Positions 1 to 8,468 of a DNA stretch of 64,000 nucleotides are shown here, one piece after another. This DNA is from Sedimentitalea xiamensis (lineage in GTDB: Bacteria > Pseudomonadota > Alphaproteobacteria > Rhodobacterales > Rhodobacteraceae), in NCBI RefSeq assembly GCF_030164465.1, contig NZ_JASNJE010000002.1, forward strand, positions 1 to 64,000, in the 5' to 3' direction. The position numbers and the translations under genes are program-made. The notes under the pieces were generated by a model, which searched no databases, had not been told where the DNA came from, and saw only the letters and a program-made list of their open reading frames with translations. Numbering within the stretch: the stretch's first letter is position 1; every line of letters begins with the position of its first letter.

Positions 1-179
1 ACCCGACCCGCGCAACGCGCTATCCCATCGACTGGAGGCTCTGCAAGGAGCCCCATCTGGTCGAGTGTTTCTTCAATCGGATCAAACGATTCCGCCGTAT
101 CGCACTGCGCTGCGAAAAGACCGTCAGCTCATTCAAAGCGTTCGTTGATCTTGCTTGCGCAATGGCATGGATCGGTTAA
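1..179 (+). mobile_element. 3' fragment of an IS5-family transposase gene
   Basis: The frame ending at the TAA at 177-179 is open from the window edge and reads as the C-terminal part of an IS5-type DDE transposase: an [17 protein letters not shown]-like stretch followed by a small, Ala-rich last helix (LACAMAWIG). In this family that segment carries the final catalytic Glu (in VECFF). The gene begins outside the window, so whether the element is intact is unknown. The right inverted repeat should lie within the next few bases, which also contain the stop codon of the convergent cell wall hydrolase gene at 192-194, so the IS end and that gene nearly touch. Family assignment rests on motif recall. 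Confidence 0.85.
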
Positions 180-191
180 TGCAGACGCCGC

Positions 192-857
192 CTAGTCGTT
201 GCTCGCCGTGCGATAGGTATGGCGATAAAAAACGTGAACCCCGATACGGGCGGTCTGCTTGTAGACACGCGCCCAGGACGGCCGCACGGAAGTGGTGTGA
301 TAATGCGTTGCGCCGCCGGTCAAGTCGCCGGATTGCCCGTCCATCGCCGCGCGGGCGACCTTGGACACGCGTTCGAATGCCTTGGGTTCGGCAATAACTT
401 CCTTGCGGCCGTCGCAGGTATAGGTGAACTGGCACTGGTATTTCCGACCCGTGCCTTGCCGGATCACGCCACAGAGCGAATCCGGAAAGCGCGCGCTCTT
501 GACACGGTTCAGGATGACCTCGGCCACCGCGAACTGCCCCTTCACGGTTTCGCCGCGCGCTTCGAAATAGAGCGCTTCGGCCAGGCACCGCCACTGCTCC
601 CCGCCTTCAGCCGGGGGCTGGCTGTCCAGCCAGCTTTTGGAGAAGCTCGCCGCGACCGGCTTGGCCTTTGCCTTGGCTTTCGGCTGTGCGGGTTTCAGCA
701 AACTGTTGAGATAGGACCCCAGCCCGGCTGGTTCATCCGCGACAGAAGCCAGAACTTCGTTCCGCATTTCGGTTTCGGCATGAGCATCCGAAGGGGCAAA
801 TCCCCCCCATAAGAGCATCAAAAAAAATACCGCTGAAGCGGCGATAGTACGATCCAT
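192..857 (-). CDS. Cell wall hydrolase, SleB/Hydrolase_2 family, secreted
   Basis: A 221-aa protein with an N-terminal hydrophobic segment (about residues 4-25) ending at a signal peptidase-like AHA site, a Lys/Ala/Pro linker, and a C-terminal Hydrolase_2 domain (about residues 90-215) recognised by LAEALYFEARGE and the later GATHYHT motif. Members cleave peptidoglycan (amidase or lytic transglycosylase type activities are reported), so this protein is probably periplasmic and acts in wall remodelling. I chose the ATG at 857 because a GGGGG Shine-Dalgarno run lies 5-6 bases upstream; an in-frame start at 923 adds 22 residues that spoil the signal peptide. The last codons lie next to an IS5-type element end, so the extreme C-terminus could have been changed by the insertion. 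Confidence 0.88.
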   Translation of the reverse strand: MDRTIAASAVFFLMLLWGGFAPSDAHAETEMRNEVLASVADEPAGLGSYLNSLLKPAQPKAKAKAKPVAASFSKSWLDSQPPAEGGEQWRCLAEALYFEARGETVKGQFAVAEVILNRVKSARFPDSLCGVIRQGTGRKYQCQFTYTCDGRKEVIAEPKAFERVSKVARAAMDGQSGDLTGGATHYHTTSVRPSWARVYKQTARIGVHVFYRHTYRTASND

Positions 858-977
858 AACAACCCCCAAAGAACAGGCTCGACCGAGCCATCTTGCGACG
901 CGCGCAAGGCAGCCCTTAGTCAAGAAAATTCGAAAGGTCCAGTTTCAGGGGATTTGCAAGAGGGAAATGAGCGGAAA

Positions 978-1022
978 CCGGCGTTTTTTCGCCGGACAAT
1001 CCATAGTGTGGAAACACACTAT
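978..1022. promoter_or_regulatory. Two adjacent perfect hairpins between ppdK-like gene and sleB-like gene
   Basis: CCGGCG-TTTTTT-CGCCGG occupies 978-995, and ATAGTGTG-GAAA-CACACTAT occupies 1003-1022. Both are perfect inverted repeats. They lie just downstream of the stop codon of the PPDK-like gene (minus strand), so a transcript-end role is likely, but neither is followed by a clear U-run on the minus strand. The second could also be an operator for the downstream hydrolase gene. Confidence 0.5.
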
Positions 1023-1030
1023 GCAGGGAT

Positions 1031-3676
1031 CTAAGTCAATTCACGGCCTACATTTTGTCCGATTGCAAGATGTGCGGCAGCTAGTCGCGCCACCGGAACC
1101 CGGAACGGGGAACACGAAACATAGTCGAATCCAGCCGCGCGGCAGAAGGCAATCGATTCGGGATTTCCGCCATGTTCGCCGCAGATCGACAGGGTGATTC
1201 CCGGGTTGGTCTCCCGGCCCCGTTCGGCCCCCAGTTTCAGCAACTCTCCGACACCATCGGTGTCCAGAACGTGAAATGGATCCTCCCGGAACACCCCTTG
1301 GTTCACATAGTCGGACATGAACCGGCCGGCGTCGTCGCGCGACAGGCCGTAGGTCATCTGGGTCAGGTCGTTTGTGCCGAAGCTGAGAAATGAGGTGTAG
1401 GGCGAAAACTCGGCGGCGCGCAGGCAGGCGCGCGGCGTTTCGACCATGACCCCGAGACGGAAATCGAAGGCCTGACGCTGTTCCGCGCGCACCGCCGCCG
1501 CCACCGCATCGACCCGGCGCTTCACCAGTTCCACTTCCCGCTTGGCGCTGACGAGCGGGATCATGATCTCCGGCACCACCGGATCGCCGTCCTGACTGGC
1601 CTTCAGCGTCGCCTCGAAGATCGCGCGCGCCTGCATGTCGTAGATCTCGGGCACCGTAACGCCAAGGCGCACACCCCGCAGGCCCAGCATGGGGTTGTAT
1701 TCTTCCATCGCCTCGATCCGGCGGATCACGTCGCTGACGGGCAGGCCCAGCGCCTCGGCCAGTTCCCGTTGCCCGGTCCGCGTCGCGGGCAGGAATTCGT
1801 GCAGGGGCGGATCGAAAAGGCGGATGCAGACCGGTTGCCCCTGCATGATCCGGAACAGCTGCACGAAATCGTCCCGCTGCATCGGCAACAGGCGTTCCAG
1901 GACCGCGGCACGGTCGGCGGAGGATTCCGCAAAGATCATCTCGCGCATGACCGTCAGGCGGCCGGGCTCGAAGAACATATGCTCCGTGCGGCAAAGCCCG
2001 ATGCCTTCGGCGTTGAAATTGCGCGCGGTCTGGGCGTCGGCGGGGCTGTCGGCATTGGCGCGAATACCGATGTCGCTGGCGTCTTCCGCCCAGCCCATCA
2101 GGGTCTGAAACGCATCGTCGAGCGCCGCTTCGAGCATCTCGGGCTCACCCGCCAGCACCTGGCCCGATGTCCCGTCCAGAGTGATGATGTCGCCGGCCCG
2201 AAGCACCCGTCCGTCCGGAACGACGATCTGTTTCTTGTCGGTCAGAAACGTCATCTCGGATGCCCCGACGATGCATGGAAGACCCAATCCCCGCCCGATC
2301 ACCGCGGCGTGGCTGGTGATGCCGCCGCGTTCCGTAAGCACGCCCGCCGCCGCATGCATGCCGCGAATATCTTCGGGCGAGGTTTCGCGCCGCACGAGGA
2401 TGCAGGGTTCGCGCCGGGACGCCGCCGCCTGCGCATCGGCCGAGGTGAACACGATCCGTCCGGTGGCGGCGCCGGGGCTGGCGGGGATGCCGCGCCCCAG
2501 CACGTCGCGTTTCGCCTTGGGCGAAACCTGCCGGTGCAACAGCTCGTTGAGCGAATGAGGTTCGATGCGCATGACCGCTTCCTGGGGTGTCAGGATGCCG
2601 TCCTGCACCAGCCGCACGACGATCCGGACCGCCGCGCGGCCGCCGCGCGCGACCCGTACACCGTCGAGGATGTGCACATGGCCGTTTTCGATCACGAACT
2701 CGACCTGCATTTCCTCGCGCAGCTTTTCCCGCATGTGGGCCGCATGGCGCTTGAGATCGGCAAAGGCCGCGGGCGCGACATCTTCCAGCGACCGGCCCCG
2801 CACGTCCTTTTCGAGGTAGAGCGCCTCTACCCCCGCCCCGAGCGCGTCGCGCCCCTGGCTTTGGCTCAGGTATCGCCCGGTGATCTGGGGAAGTCCGGTC
2901 GTGGTGTCGACCAGTTGCAGCACGCCCGACCCGCATTCGCCCTGCCCGACTCCGGGCACCATCGCCTGTACCACAAGCCCCAGCCCGGCATCGGCAGGCG
3001 CACCCTTGGCCTGGCGCAACAGCCGGGCTGATGTGCCTTCCCAGGCGCGCGCCATCGACCGCAGGACACCGGCCAACTGTTCGGCCAAGTCCTGCGGAAA
3101 CGGCTCTTCGGTTTCGGCCTCGTAGGCGTGCAGGGTTTCGCGCAGTCCATGTGCGCTCTCATCGGAAACGTCGTCGAACATGTCCGGGTCAAGACGCGCG
3201 ACATGCACCGCATAGGCCTGAACGAAGCGCAGATACAGCGCCGCCGCGGCGTCGTGGCCGAGCGAATCGCAGAATTCCACGTAGCGCGCGTCGTTCATGC
3301 CGATATTCAGAACCGCGCCGGGTCCGCCCCAGTCCGGATCTTCGGACGACGGGCGCACACAGAGAAGGGTATCGGGCGGAAACTCGTCCAGGATCGCCGC
3401 GATATCCGGCAATTCACCCTTGGCGATGCGATGCACGGCGTCAAAGGAAAGCGCCACGGTGCGCGGCACCGGCAGGTCGAGCCGCACCAGGCGTTGCAGG
3501 CATTTCGCCCGGCCGCCGTGCGTGGCGGCCGTGACCGGAGCATCCGGCGTGATCAGCGTGGTATGCGGATTGCTATGCACTGCGTCGCTTCGCGTCCATT
3601 CTGCACTGCGGCACGGGAAGGGTTCGGAATGCACCATAAGCGCGGCGACGTCCGGCGCAAGGGAAAGGCACCGCAC
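1031..3676 (-). CDS. ppdK: Pyruvate phosphate dikinase-like PEP-utilising enzyme
   Basis: An 881-aa protein with the three-part layout of PPDK: an N-terminal ATP-grasp-like domain (about residues 50-360, with VRPSSEDP and GAVLNIGMND), a swivelling phosphohistidine domain with ERGGITSHAAVIGRG (His456 predicted to be phosphorylated), and a C-terminal PEP/pyruvate TIM barrel (about 500-870, with GIGLCRTEHMF and FGTNDLTQMTYG). PPDK interconverts pyruvate, ATP and Pi with PEP, AMP and PPi in the cytoplasm. The ATP-grasp part is diverged from plant and clostridial PPDK, so the nucleotide or substrate preference may differ. The start is uncertain: GTG at 3676 or ATG at 3637, neither with a good ribosome site. 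It follows glyS in the same direction with an 80-base gap. Confidence 0.85.
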   Translation of the reverse strand: MRCLSLAPDVAALMVHSEPFPCRSAEWTRSDAVHSNPHTTLITPDAPVTAATHGGRAKCLQRLVRLDLPVPRTVALSFDAVHRIAKGELPDIAAILDEFPPDTLLCVRPSSEDPDWGGPGAVLNIGMNDARYVEFCDSLGHDAAAALYLRFVQAYAVHVARLDPDMFDDVSDESAHGLRETLHAYEAETEEPFPQDLAEQLAGVLRSMARAWEGTSARLLRQAKGAPADAGLGLVVQAMVPGVGQGECGSGVLQLVDTTTGLPQITGRYLSQSQGRDALGAGVEALYLEKDVRGRSLEDVAPAAFADLKRHAAHMREKLREEMQVEFVIENGHVHILDGVRVARGGRAAVRIVVRLVQDGILTPQEAVMRIEPHSLNELLHRQVSPKAKRDVLGRGIPASPGAATGRIVFTSADAQAAASRREPCILVRRETSPEDIRGMHAAAGVLTERGGITSHAAVIGRGLGLPCIVGASEMTFLTDKKQIVVPDGRVLRAGDIITLDGTSGQVLAGEPEMLEAALDDAFQTLMGWAEDASDIGIRANADSPADAQTARNFNAEGIGLCRTEHMFFEPGRLTVMREMIFAESSADRAAVLERLLPMQRDDFVQLFRIMQGQPVCIRLFDPPLHEFLPATRTGQRELAEALGLPVSDVIRRIEAMEEYNPMLGLRGVRLGVTVPEIYDMQARAIFEATLKASQDGDPVVPEIMIPLVSAKREVELVKRRVDAVAAAVRAEQRQAFDFRLGVMVETPRACLRAAEFSPYTSFLSFGTNDLTQMTYGLSRDDAGRFMSDYVNQGVFREDPFHVLDTDGVGELLKLGAERGRETNPGITLSICGEHGGNPESIAFCRAAGFDYVSCSPFRVPVARLAAAHLAIGQNVGRELT

Positions 3677-3755
3677 GGGGCGACGAAGTCACGATGAACC
3701 GCGTTTTTGTGGCGGGACTGTGGCAATGCCGCCCGACGGACGGCATCGCAAGCCA

Positions 3756-6005
3756 TCATCCGTCCTGGATTGCCGTGAGTTCCGCCACCGACAGGCAGAG
3801 TTTGCGGATCTGGTTCAGAAGGTTCAAACGATTGCGCCGCAGAACGGCATTGTCGCTGTTGATCTGAACATCGGAGAAAAAGGCGTCGATCGGCGCGCGC
3901 AGGGCCGCCATCGCCGACATCGCCGCCGGAAAATCCTCGGCCGCCAGGGCAGACGATATGTCACCTTCCGCAACCTGCAACGCGGCGAACAGGTCGCGTT
4001 CGCTGTCAGTTTCCGCGAATTTCGGTTCGGCGCCGAAAGAATATTCGACACCATCCTTCTCTTCGGCCTGGGTCAGGATGTTGTTGGCGCGCTTGAACCC
4101 TTGCAACAGGTTCTCGCCATCCGATGTCTTCAGCACATCATTCAAGGCATAAGCCCGTTTGACCAGCTGATTGAGGTCGTCGTTTCCGGGCATTGCGATA
4201 CAGGCGTCGATGATGTCGTGCCGCACGCCCAGGTCGCGAAGGTAGACCTTTAGCCGGTCATGGAGAAACACCAGAAGATCAGTGGACAGATCCGGAACCA
4301 GATCGCCGATGGTGCGCAACAGGGACCCATCCGACAGGTCCGGCGCGTCATCCCCCTTGAGCCGGTCCAGGACCGTGCGAAACGCCGCCCCGAAAACACC
4401 GTGATCGGCGATTTCGTCCAGCACCTCGTTCAGGGCGGACAGGTCCTTTTCGCTCGCCGCCGCGTTCTGGTGGATCTTGTGAACCAGCAGTTGCCGGTCA
4501 ATCCAGGGATCCAGAGGTAGGCGCAAGTCGTTGGTCAGGATCAGGCGGATGATACCAAGCGCCGCGCGGCGCAGGGCAAAGGGATCCTTGGATCCGGTCG
4601 GCTTCTCGCCGATCGCCCAGAACCCCGTCAGCAGATCCAGCTTGTCCGCCAGCGCCACGGTAACGGACAGTGGCGCCGTAGGGACTGCGTCGGCGGGGCC
4701 AAGCGGTGAATAGTGATCTTCCGCGACAGCGGCTATTGCCGGATCGAAACCCGCCACAGCGATGTAATAACGCCCCATAAGCCCTTGAAGTTCCGGAAAC
4801 TCATAAACCATTTCACTTGAAAGATCGGCTTTGGCGAGACCAGCGGCCTGTTCCGCCTCGCCGGCCGCTGCTCCGGTCGATGCTGCCAGACTGCGCGACA
4901 GTGCCCGGATACGGCGGATACGATCGCCCTGAGTTCCCAGGCGATTGTGAAATGTAACGTTTTCAAGCGACTGAACCCAGGCGTTTATGTCGGATCGCGC
5001 CACCCGCAGATCGTTCTCCCAAAAGAATTTCGCATCCGCCAACCGCGCGGACAACACCCGTTGGTTGCCGGCCAGGATCGTCGCGCCCTGGTCTTTCGTT
5101 TCACGGTTCGCCACGGTGACGAACCGTTCGATACGCCCGGTCTTCGGATCGCGCACCGAAAAGAATTTCTGATGTTCGCGCATGCTGGTCTGAAGCACTT
5201 CCGGCGGCAGATCCAGGAAGCTGTCGTCGATCCGCCCCATCAGAACCACAGGCCACTCCACCAGCCCCGCGACCTCGTCAAGCAGGCCTTTGTCCTCGAC
5301 CACTTCCAGACCCGCGGCGAAGGCAAGGTTGGTGGCATCGGCCCAGATGTGATCGGCCCGTTCCGCCGCATTCAGAACCACGCTGGCGCGCTTGAGTTGG
5401 GAAACATAGTTCTCGAACGAACTGACGGTGATCGGGTCCGGAGCCATGAAGCGATGCCCGAAAGTGACATTGCCGGACTGAATGCCATCCACCGACAGCG
5501 GAACCACCGTGCTGCCGTCCGTGTCGGACAGGATGCACAGGATCGACTGCAAGGGGCGCACCCAGCGCAGGCTCCCCGCCCCCCAGCGCATCGACTTCGG
5601 CCAAGGAAAATTGCGGATCGTCGTGTCCAGCACCTCGGCGACGATGTCGGCGGCGGCGCGACCCGGCTTTTCGATCACGGCGAAATGCACCGGACCCTTT
5701 GGCGTGTCGCGCGTGAGCAACTGGTCGCGCGAAATCCCTGCCCCGCGAATGAAGCCTTCGATGGCCTTTTCCGGGGCATCCGCACGCGGTCCCTTGCGTT
5801 CTTCCCGCAGGTCGGGCGAGCGCGCCAACACCCCCTCGACCGCGAGGCACAAGCGGCGCGGCGTCGCGAAGGCGGCCGCGTTCGCATAGGTCAGCCCGGC
5901 CTCCACAAGACCGTCCGTCATGCGTTTTTTCAGATCCTCCGCCGCGCGGGACTGCATCCGGGCGGGAATTTCTTCGGAAAACAGTTCGATCAACAAGTCA
6001 GGCAT
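3756..6005 (-). CDS. glyS: Glycyl-tRNA synthetase beta subunit
   Basis: A 749-aa protein matching the class II heterotetrameric GlyRS beta subunit, starting MPDLLIELFSEEIPARMQ, a classic family start. The beta subunit supplies tRNA recognition and the C-terminal DALR-type anticodon-binding domain, while the alpha subunit (GlyQ, at 7339-8268) holds the aminoacylation site; together they charge tRNA-Gly in the cytoplasm. Length is slightly above the usual 690. An AAGGA site about 8 bases before the ATG supports the start. A DUF6446-like gene lies 54 bases upstream and the PPDK-like gene follows, so a glyQ-x-glyS-ppdK order can still be seen even though marC now lies between glyQ and the rest. 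Confidence 0.96.
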   Translation of the reverse strand: MPDLLIELFSEEIPARMQSRAAEDLKKRMTDGLVEAGLTYANAAAFATPRRLCLAVEGVLARSPDLREERKGPRADAPEKAIEGFIRGAGISRDQLLTRDTPKGPVHFAVIEKPGRAAADIVAEVLDTTIRNFPWPKSMRWGAGSLRWVRPLQSILCILSDTDGSTVVPLSVDGIQSGNVTFGHRFMAPDPITVSSFENYVSQLKRASVVLNAAERADHIWADATNLAFAAGLEVVEDKGLLDEVAGLVEWPVVLMGRIDDSFLDLPPEVLQTSMREHQKFFSVRDPKTGRIERFVTVANRETKDQGATILAGNQRVLSARLADAKFFWENDLRVARSDINAWVQSLENVTFHNRLGTQGDRIRRIRALSRSLAASTGAAAGEAEQAAGLAKADLSSEMVYEFPELQGLMGRYYIAVAGFDPAIAAVAEDHYSPLGPADAVPTAPLSVTVALADKLDLLTGFWAIGEKPTGSKDPFALRRAALGIIRLILTNDLRLPLDPWIDRQLLVHKIHQNAAASEKDLSALNEVLDEIADHGVFGAAFRTVLDRLKGDDAPDLSDGSLLRTIGDLVPDLSTDLLVFLHDRLKVYLRDLGVRHDIIDACIAMPGNDDLNQLVKRAYALNDVLKTSDGENLLQGFKRANNILTQAEEKDGVEYSFGAEPKFAETDSERDLFAALQVAEGDISSALAAEDFPAAMSAMAALRAPIDAFFSDVQINSDNAVLRRNRLNLLNQIRKLCLSVAELTAIQDG

Positions 6006-6059
6006 GGCGGGTCCTTGAAAGGTCGGTGGCGCAGGGGCGCGTGGCGGTCATGAAATGGT

Positions 6060-6590
6060 TCAGCTTTCGGGCGCGGGCCGCGGCGGACATTCCTCACCGA
6101 CCACGGTGCCGTCATAGGCCTTGCTGCCGCAATCGTTGAGTTCGTGCCAGACATAGCCGTTGCCGCCCCGGGAAATCGCGGTGATGCGATCCACGCCGTA
6201 GTGCACGTTCTTGATCGACAGAAAGGCCGTGGCCGTGCCGGCTTCCAGTTCCCGGCCAAGGCTTTCGGCGTCGAAACAGTCAAACCAGCCCGGCGCATTC
6301 CTCGGGGTGACCGATTCCACCTCGACAAAGGTTGCGCGCAGACGGTCCAGTGACTCCGTCGTCGTGAAACAGGCGCGGTAGCGGATCGGCGAACTGTCGG
6401 CGTCGATGGCGGTAAAATCGGCATAAGACACCGGTTCGGGCATCTCGCCGTTCAGCGGCATCAGCAGCACGTCCTGCCCCGGCGCCGGCGTGACTTCGGC
6501 GTAAAACCAGTAAACCTGCAGGTAATAGAGCGCGCCCGCCGCCAGAATCGCCGAGACCAGCAGGAAAAGCGCGACCAGCTTGCCTAGCAT
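6060..6590 (-). CDS. Single-pass membrane protein, DUF6446-like
   Basis: A 176-aa protein with one N-terminal transmembrane or signal-anchor helix (about residues 5-28) followed by a soluble, probably periplasmic domain with four Cys residues (in RACFTT, WFDCFD, NDCG and EECPP) that could form disulfides. I recognise it as the uncharacterised protein found between glyQ and glyS in Rhodobacterales (DUF6446-like, from memory). Its function is unknown. It lies 54 bases upstream of glyS on the same strand, so it is probably co-transcribed with it, and with glyQ in relatives that lack the intervening marC. Confidence 0.7.
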   Translation of the reverse strand: MLGKLVALFLLVSAILAAGALYYLQVYWFYAEVTPAPGQDVLLMPLNGEMPEPVSYADFTAIDADSSPIRYRACFTTTESLDRLRATFVEVESVTPRNAPGWFDCFDAESLGRELEAGTATAFLSIKNVHYGVDRITAISRGGNGYVWHELNDCGSKAYDGTVVGEECPPRPAPES

Positions 6591-6685
6591 GTTCGGCCCT
6601 CCGCAAACGCCTTGGGGGTTGAAATGGCCGGGCCGCGCGGATCAGATGGCGCCATCCCTCTCCCTGCCGCGAAAGGAGCACCCGA

Positions 6686-7318
6686 TTGGATACCGTGCTG
6701 GCCGTGAAGTTCTTTGGCGCGCTTTTCGCGATCATGAACCCGATCACCAACCTGCCGATCTTTCTGAGCCTGACCGAAGGCGAACCGGCCGCGGTGCAGC
6801 GGAAGGTGGCGGTCAAGGTGGTGGTCTATTCGCTGATCATGGGCGCGGTCATCGCCGCCGCGGGCCCGCAGGTGCTGAAGCTGTTCGGAATCACCGTGGA
6901 CGACATGCGGGTCGCCGGCGGGCTGGTTGTTCTGAAGATCGGGCTGGACATGTTGCAGGGATCGGGCAACGCCTCCCATCACGGCTCCCAGGCCGAGCAG
7001 GCGAATTACCCCGACCCGGCCGATGTGGCCTTCTATCCGATGGCCTTTCCGATGATCATCGGTCCGGGCACGATCACGACGCTGATCGTGTTCTTCGGTC
7101 AGGCCGACACCGCCGCTGAACCGCTGGCTCTGGCCGTCGTGTTCCTGGGCGTTCTGGGCCTCCTGGGCGTGGTGCTGTTTTTTGCCGGGGCATTGGGACA
7201 ATGGCTGTCGGACACGGCGCGCGTCATAATGGGCCGGCTGATGGGCATGATCCTCGCCGCCATCGCGGTCGAGATGATCGCCACCGGGCTGAAGGCCCTG
7301 CTGCCGGGCTTGACCTGA
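6686..7318 (+). CDS. MarC family integral membrane protein
   Basis: A 210-aa protein with six predicted transmembrane helices, matching the MarC/UPF0056 family (motifs FGALFAIMNPITNLPIF near the N-terminus and FPMIIGPGTITTLI in the middle). MarC proteins sit in the cytoplasmic membrane; the E. coli member was once linked to multiple antibiotic resistance, but its function is unproven. The start is a TTG at 6686 with an excellent AAGGAG site 7 bases upstream; no ATG fits the family N-terminus. It runs opposite to its neighbours, lying between glyQ and the DUF6446-like gene, with only 20 bases to the convergent glyQ end. Confidence 0.92.
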   Translation: MDTVLAVKFFGALFAIMNPITNLPIFLSLTEGEPAAVQRKVAVKVVVYSLIMGAVIAAAGPQVLKLFGITVDDMRVAGGLVVLKIGLDMLQGSGNASHHGSQAEQANYPDPADVAFYPMAFPMIIGPGTITTLIVFFGQADTAAEPLALAVVFLGVLGLLGVVLFFAGALGQWLSDTARVIMGRLMGMILAAIAVEMIATGLKALLPGLT

Positions 7319-7338
7319 GAAAAGGATGGCGCGCAGAT

Positions 7339-8268
7339 TCACGCCGCCTGCCCCCCGGCAGCGGTCGTGACGAAAGCGTCGGCGCATTGCTTGGCCAGCG
7401 CCCGGACGCGCCCGATATAGGCCTGCCGCTCGGTCACGGATATCACGCCGCGCGCATCCAGCAGGTTGAAGATGTGCGACGCCTTGATGCATTGGTCATA
7501 AGCCGGATGCGCCATGACGATGCGCTTGCCGGTCTTGGGATCGTCCGCCGGAAGGGCCAGGATCGCCGCGCATTCGGCCTCGGCCTCCTCGAAGTGGCGC
7601 AGCAGCACGGCGGTGTCGGCCACGTCGAAATTCCAGCGGGCGTATTCCTCTTCGGTCTGCTTGAAGATGTCCCCGTAGGTGAGCGGGATCGGTGCGTCGG
7701 GGTCATTGAACGGCATGTCCATCACGTGTTCGACGCCCAGCACATACATCGCCAGCCGTTCCAGCCCGTAGGTCAGTTCGCCTGAAACCGGGGTGCAGTC
7801 ATGGCCGCCGATCTGCTGGAAATAGGTGAACTGGCTGACTTCCATCCCGTCGCACCAGACCTCCCATCCCAGACCCCAGGCGCCGAGCGTCGGGCTTTCC
7901 CAGTCATCTTCGACGAACCGGATGTCGTGCAGGTCCATGTCGATGCCGATGGCGGACAGGGAACCGAGATAGAGTTCCTGAAGATCCGGCGGGCTGGGTT
8001 TGATCAGCACCTGATACTGATAATAGTGCTGCAACCGGTTGGGGTTCTCGCCATATCGCCCATCGGTCGGACGGCGGGAGGGCTGCACGTAAGCGGCCGC
8101 CCATGGCATGCTTCCCAGGCTGCGCAACGTCGTGGCGGGGTGAAATGTGCCCGCCCCGACTTCCATGTCATAGGGTTGCAGGATCGCGCATCCACGGGAG
8201 GCCCAATAGGCTTGCAGCCGCAGGATCACCTCCTGGAAGGACCGCGGAGGTCGGGTCGTGTCGGTCAT
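7339..8268 (-). CDS. glyQ: Glycyl-tRNA synthetase alpha subunit
   Basis: A 309-aa class II catalytic subunit of bacterial GlyRS. Family signatures are [42 protein letters not shown] at the N-terminus and the [14 protein letters not shown] segment of the glycine and ATP site. It forms alpha2beta2 with GlyS (3756-6005) and charges tRNA-Gly in the cytoplasm. Length is normal for the family. It is divergently arranged with the secreted pseudo-protease gene, with about 200 bases between that can hold both promoters. It is separated from glyS by marC on the other strand. Confidence 0.97.
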   Translation of the reverse strand: MTDTTRPPRSFQEVILRLQAYWASRGCAILQPYDMEVGAGTFHPATTLRSLGSMPWAAAYVQPSRRPTDGRYGENPNRLQHYYQYQVLIKPSPPDLQELYLGSLSAIGIDMDLHDIRFVEDDWESPTLGAWGLGWEVWCDGMEVSQFTYFQQIGGHDCTPVSGELTYGLERLAMYVLGVEHVMDMPFNDPDAPIPLTYGDIFKQTEEEYARWNFDVADTAVLLRHFEEAEAECAAILALPADDPKTGKRIVMAHPAYDQCIKASHIFNLLDARGVISVTERQAYIGRVRALAKQCADAFVTTAAGGQAA

Positions 8269-8468
8269 TCTGCGGTCCCTGTTCTGAACGTGTCGCGATG
8301 GTCGTCTGGGCTGGCCGGAGGCTTCGATCCGGCGCGGCCTTTACCTATGCCTGTGTCCCTACGGGGTCAACGGCGCAAACTGTCGGACATGTGACCCGAT
8401 TGGCATGGAATTGCGCGGTCAATCCTGATTATCTGCGCCAAATATTCGGCAAATCGGGCAAGGTTTTC

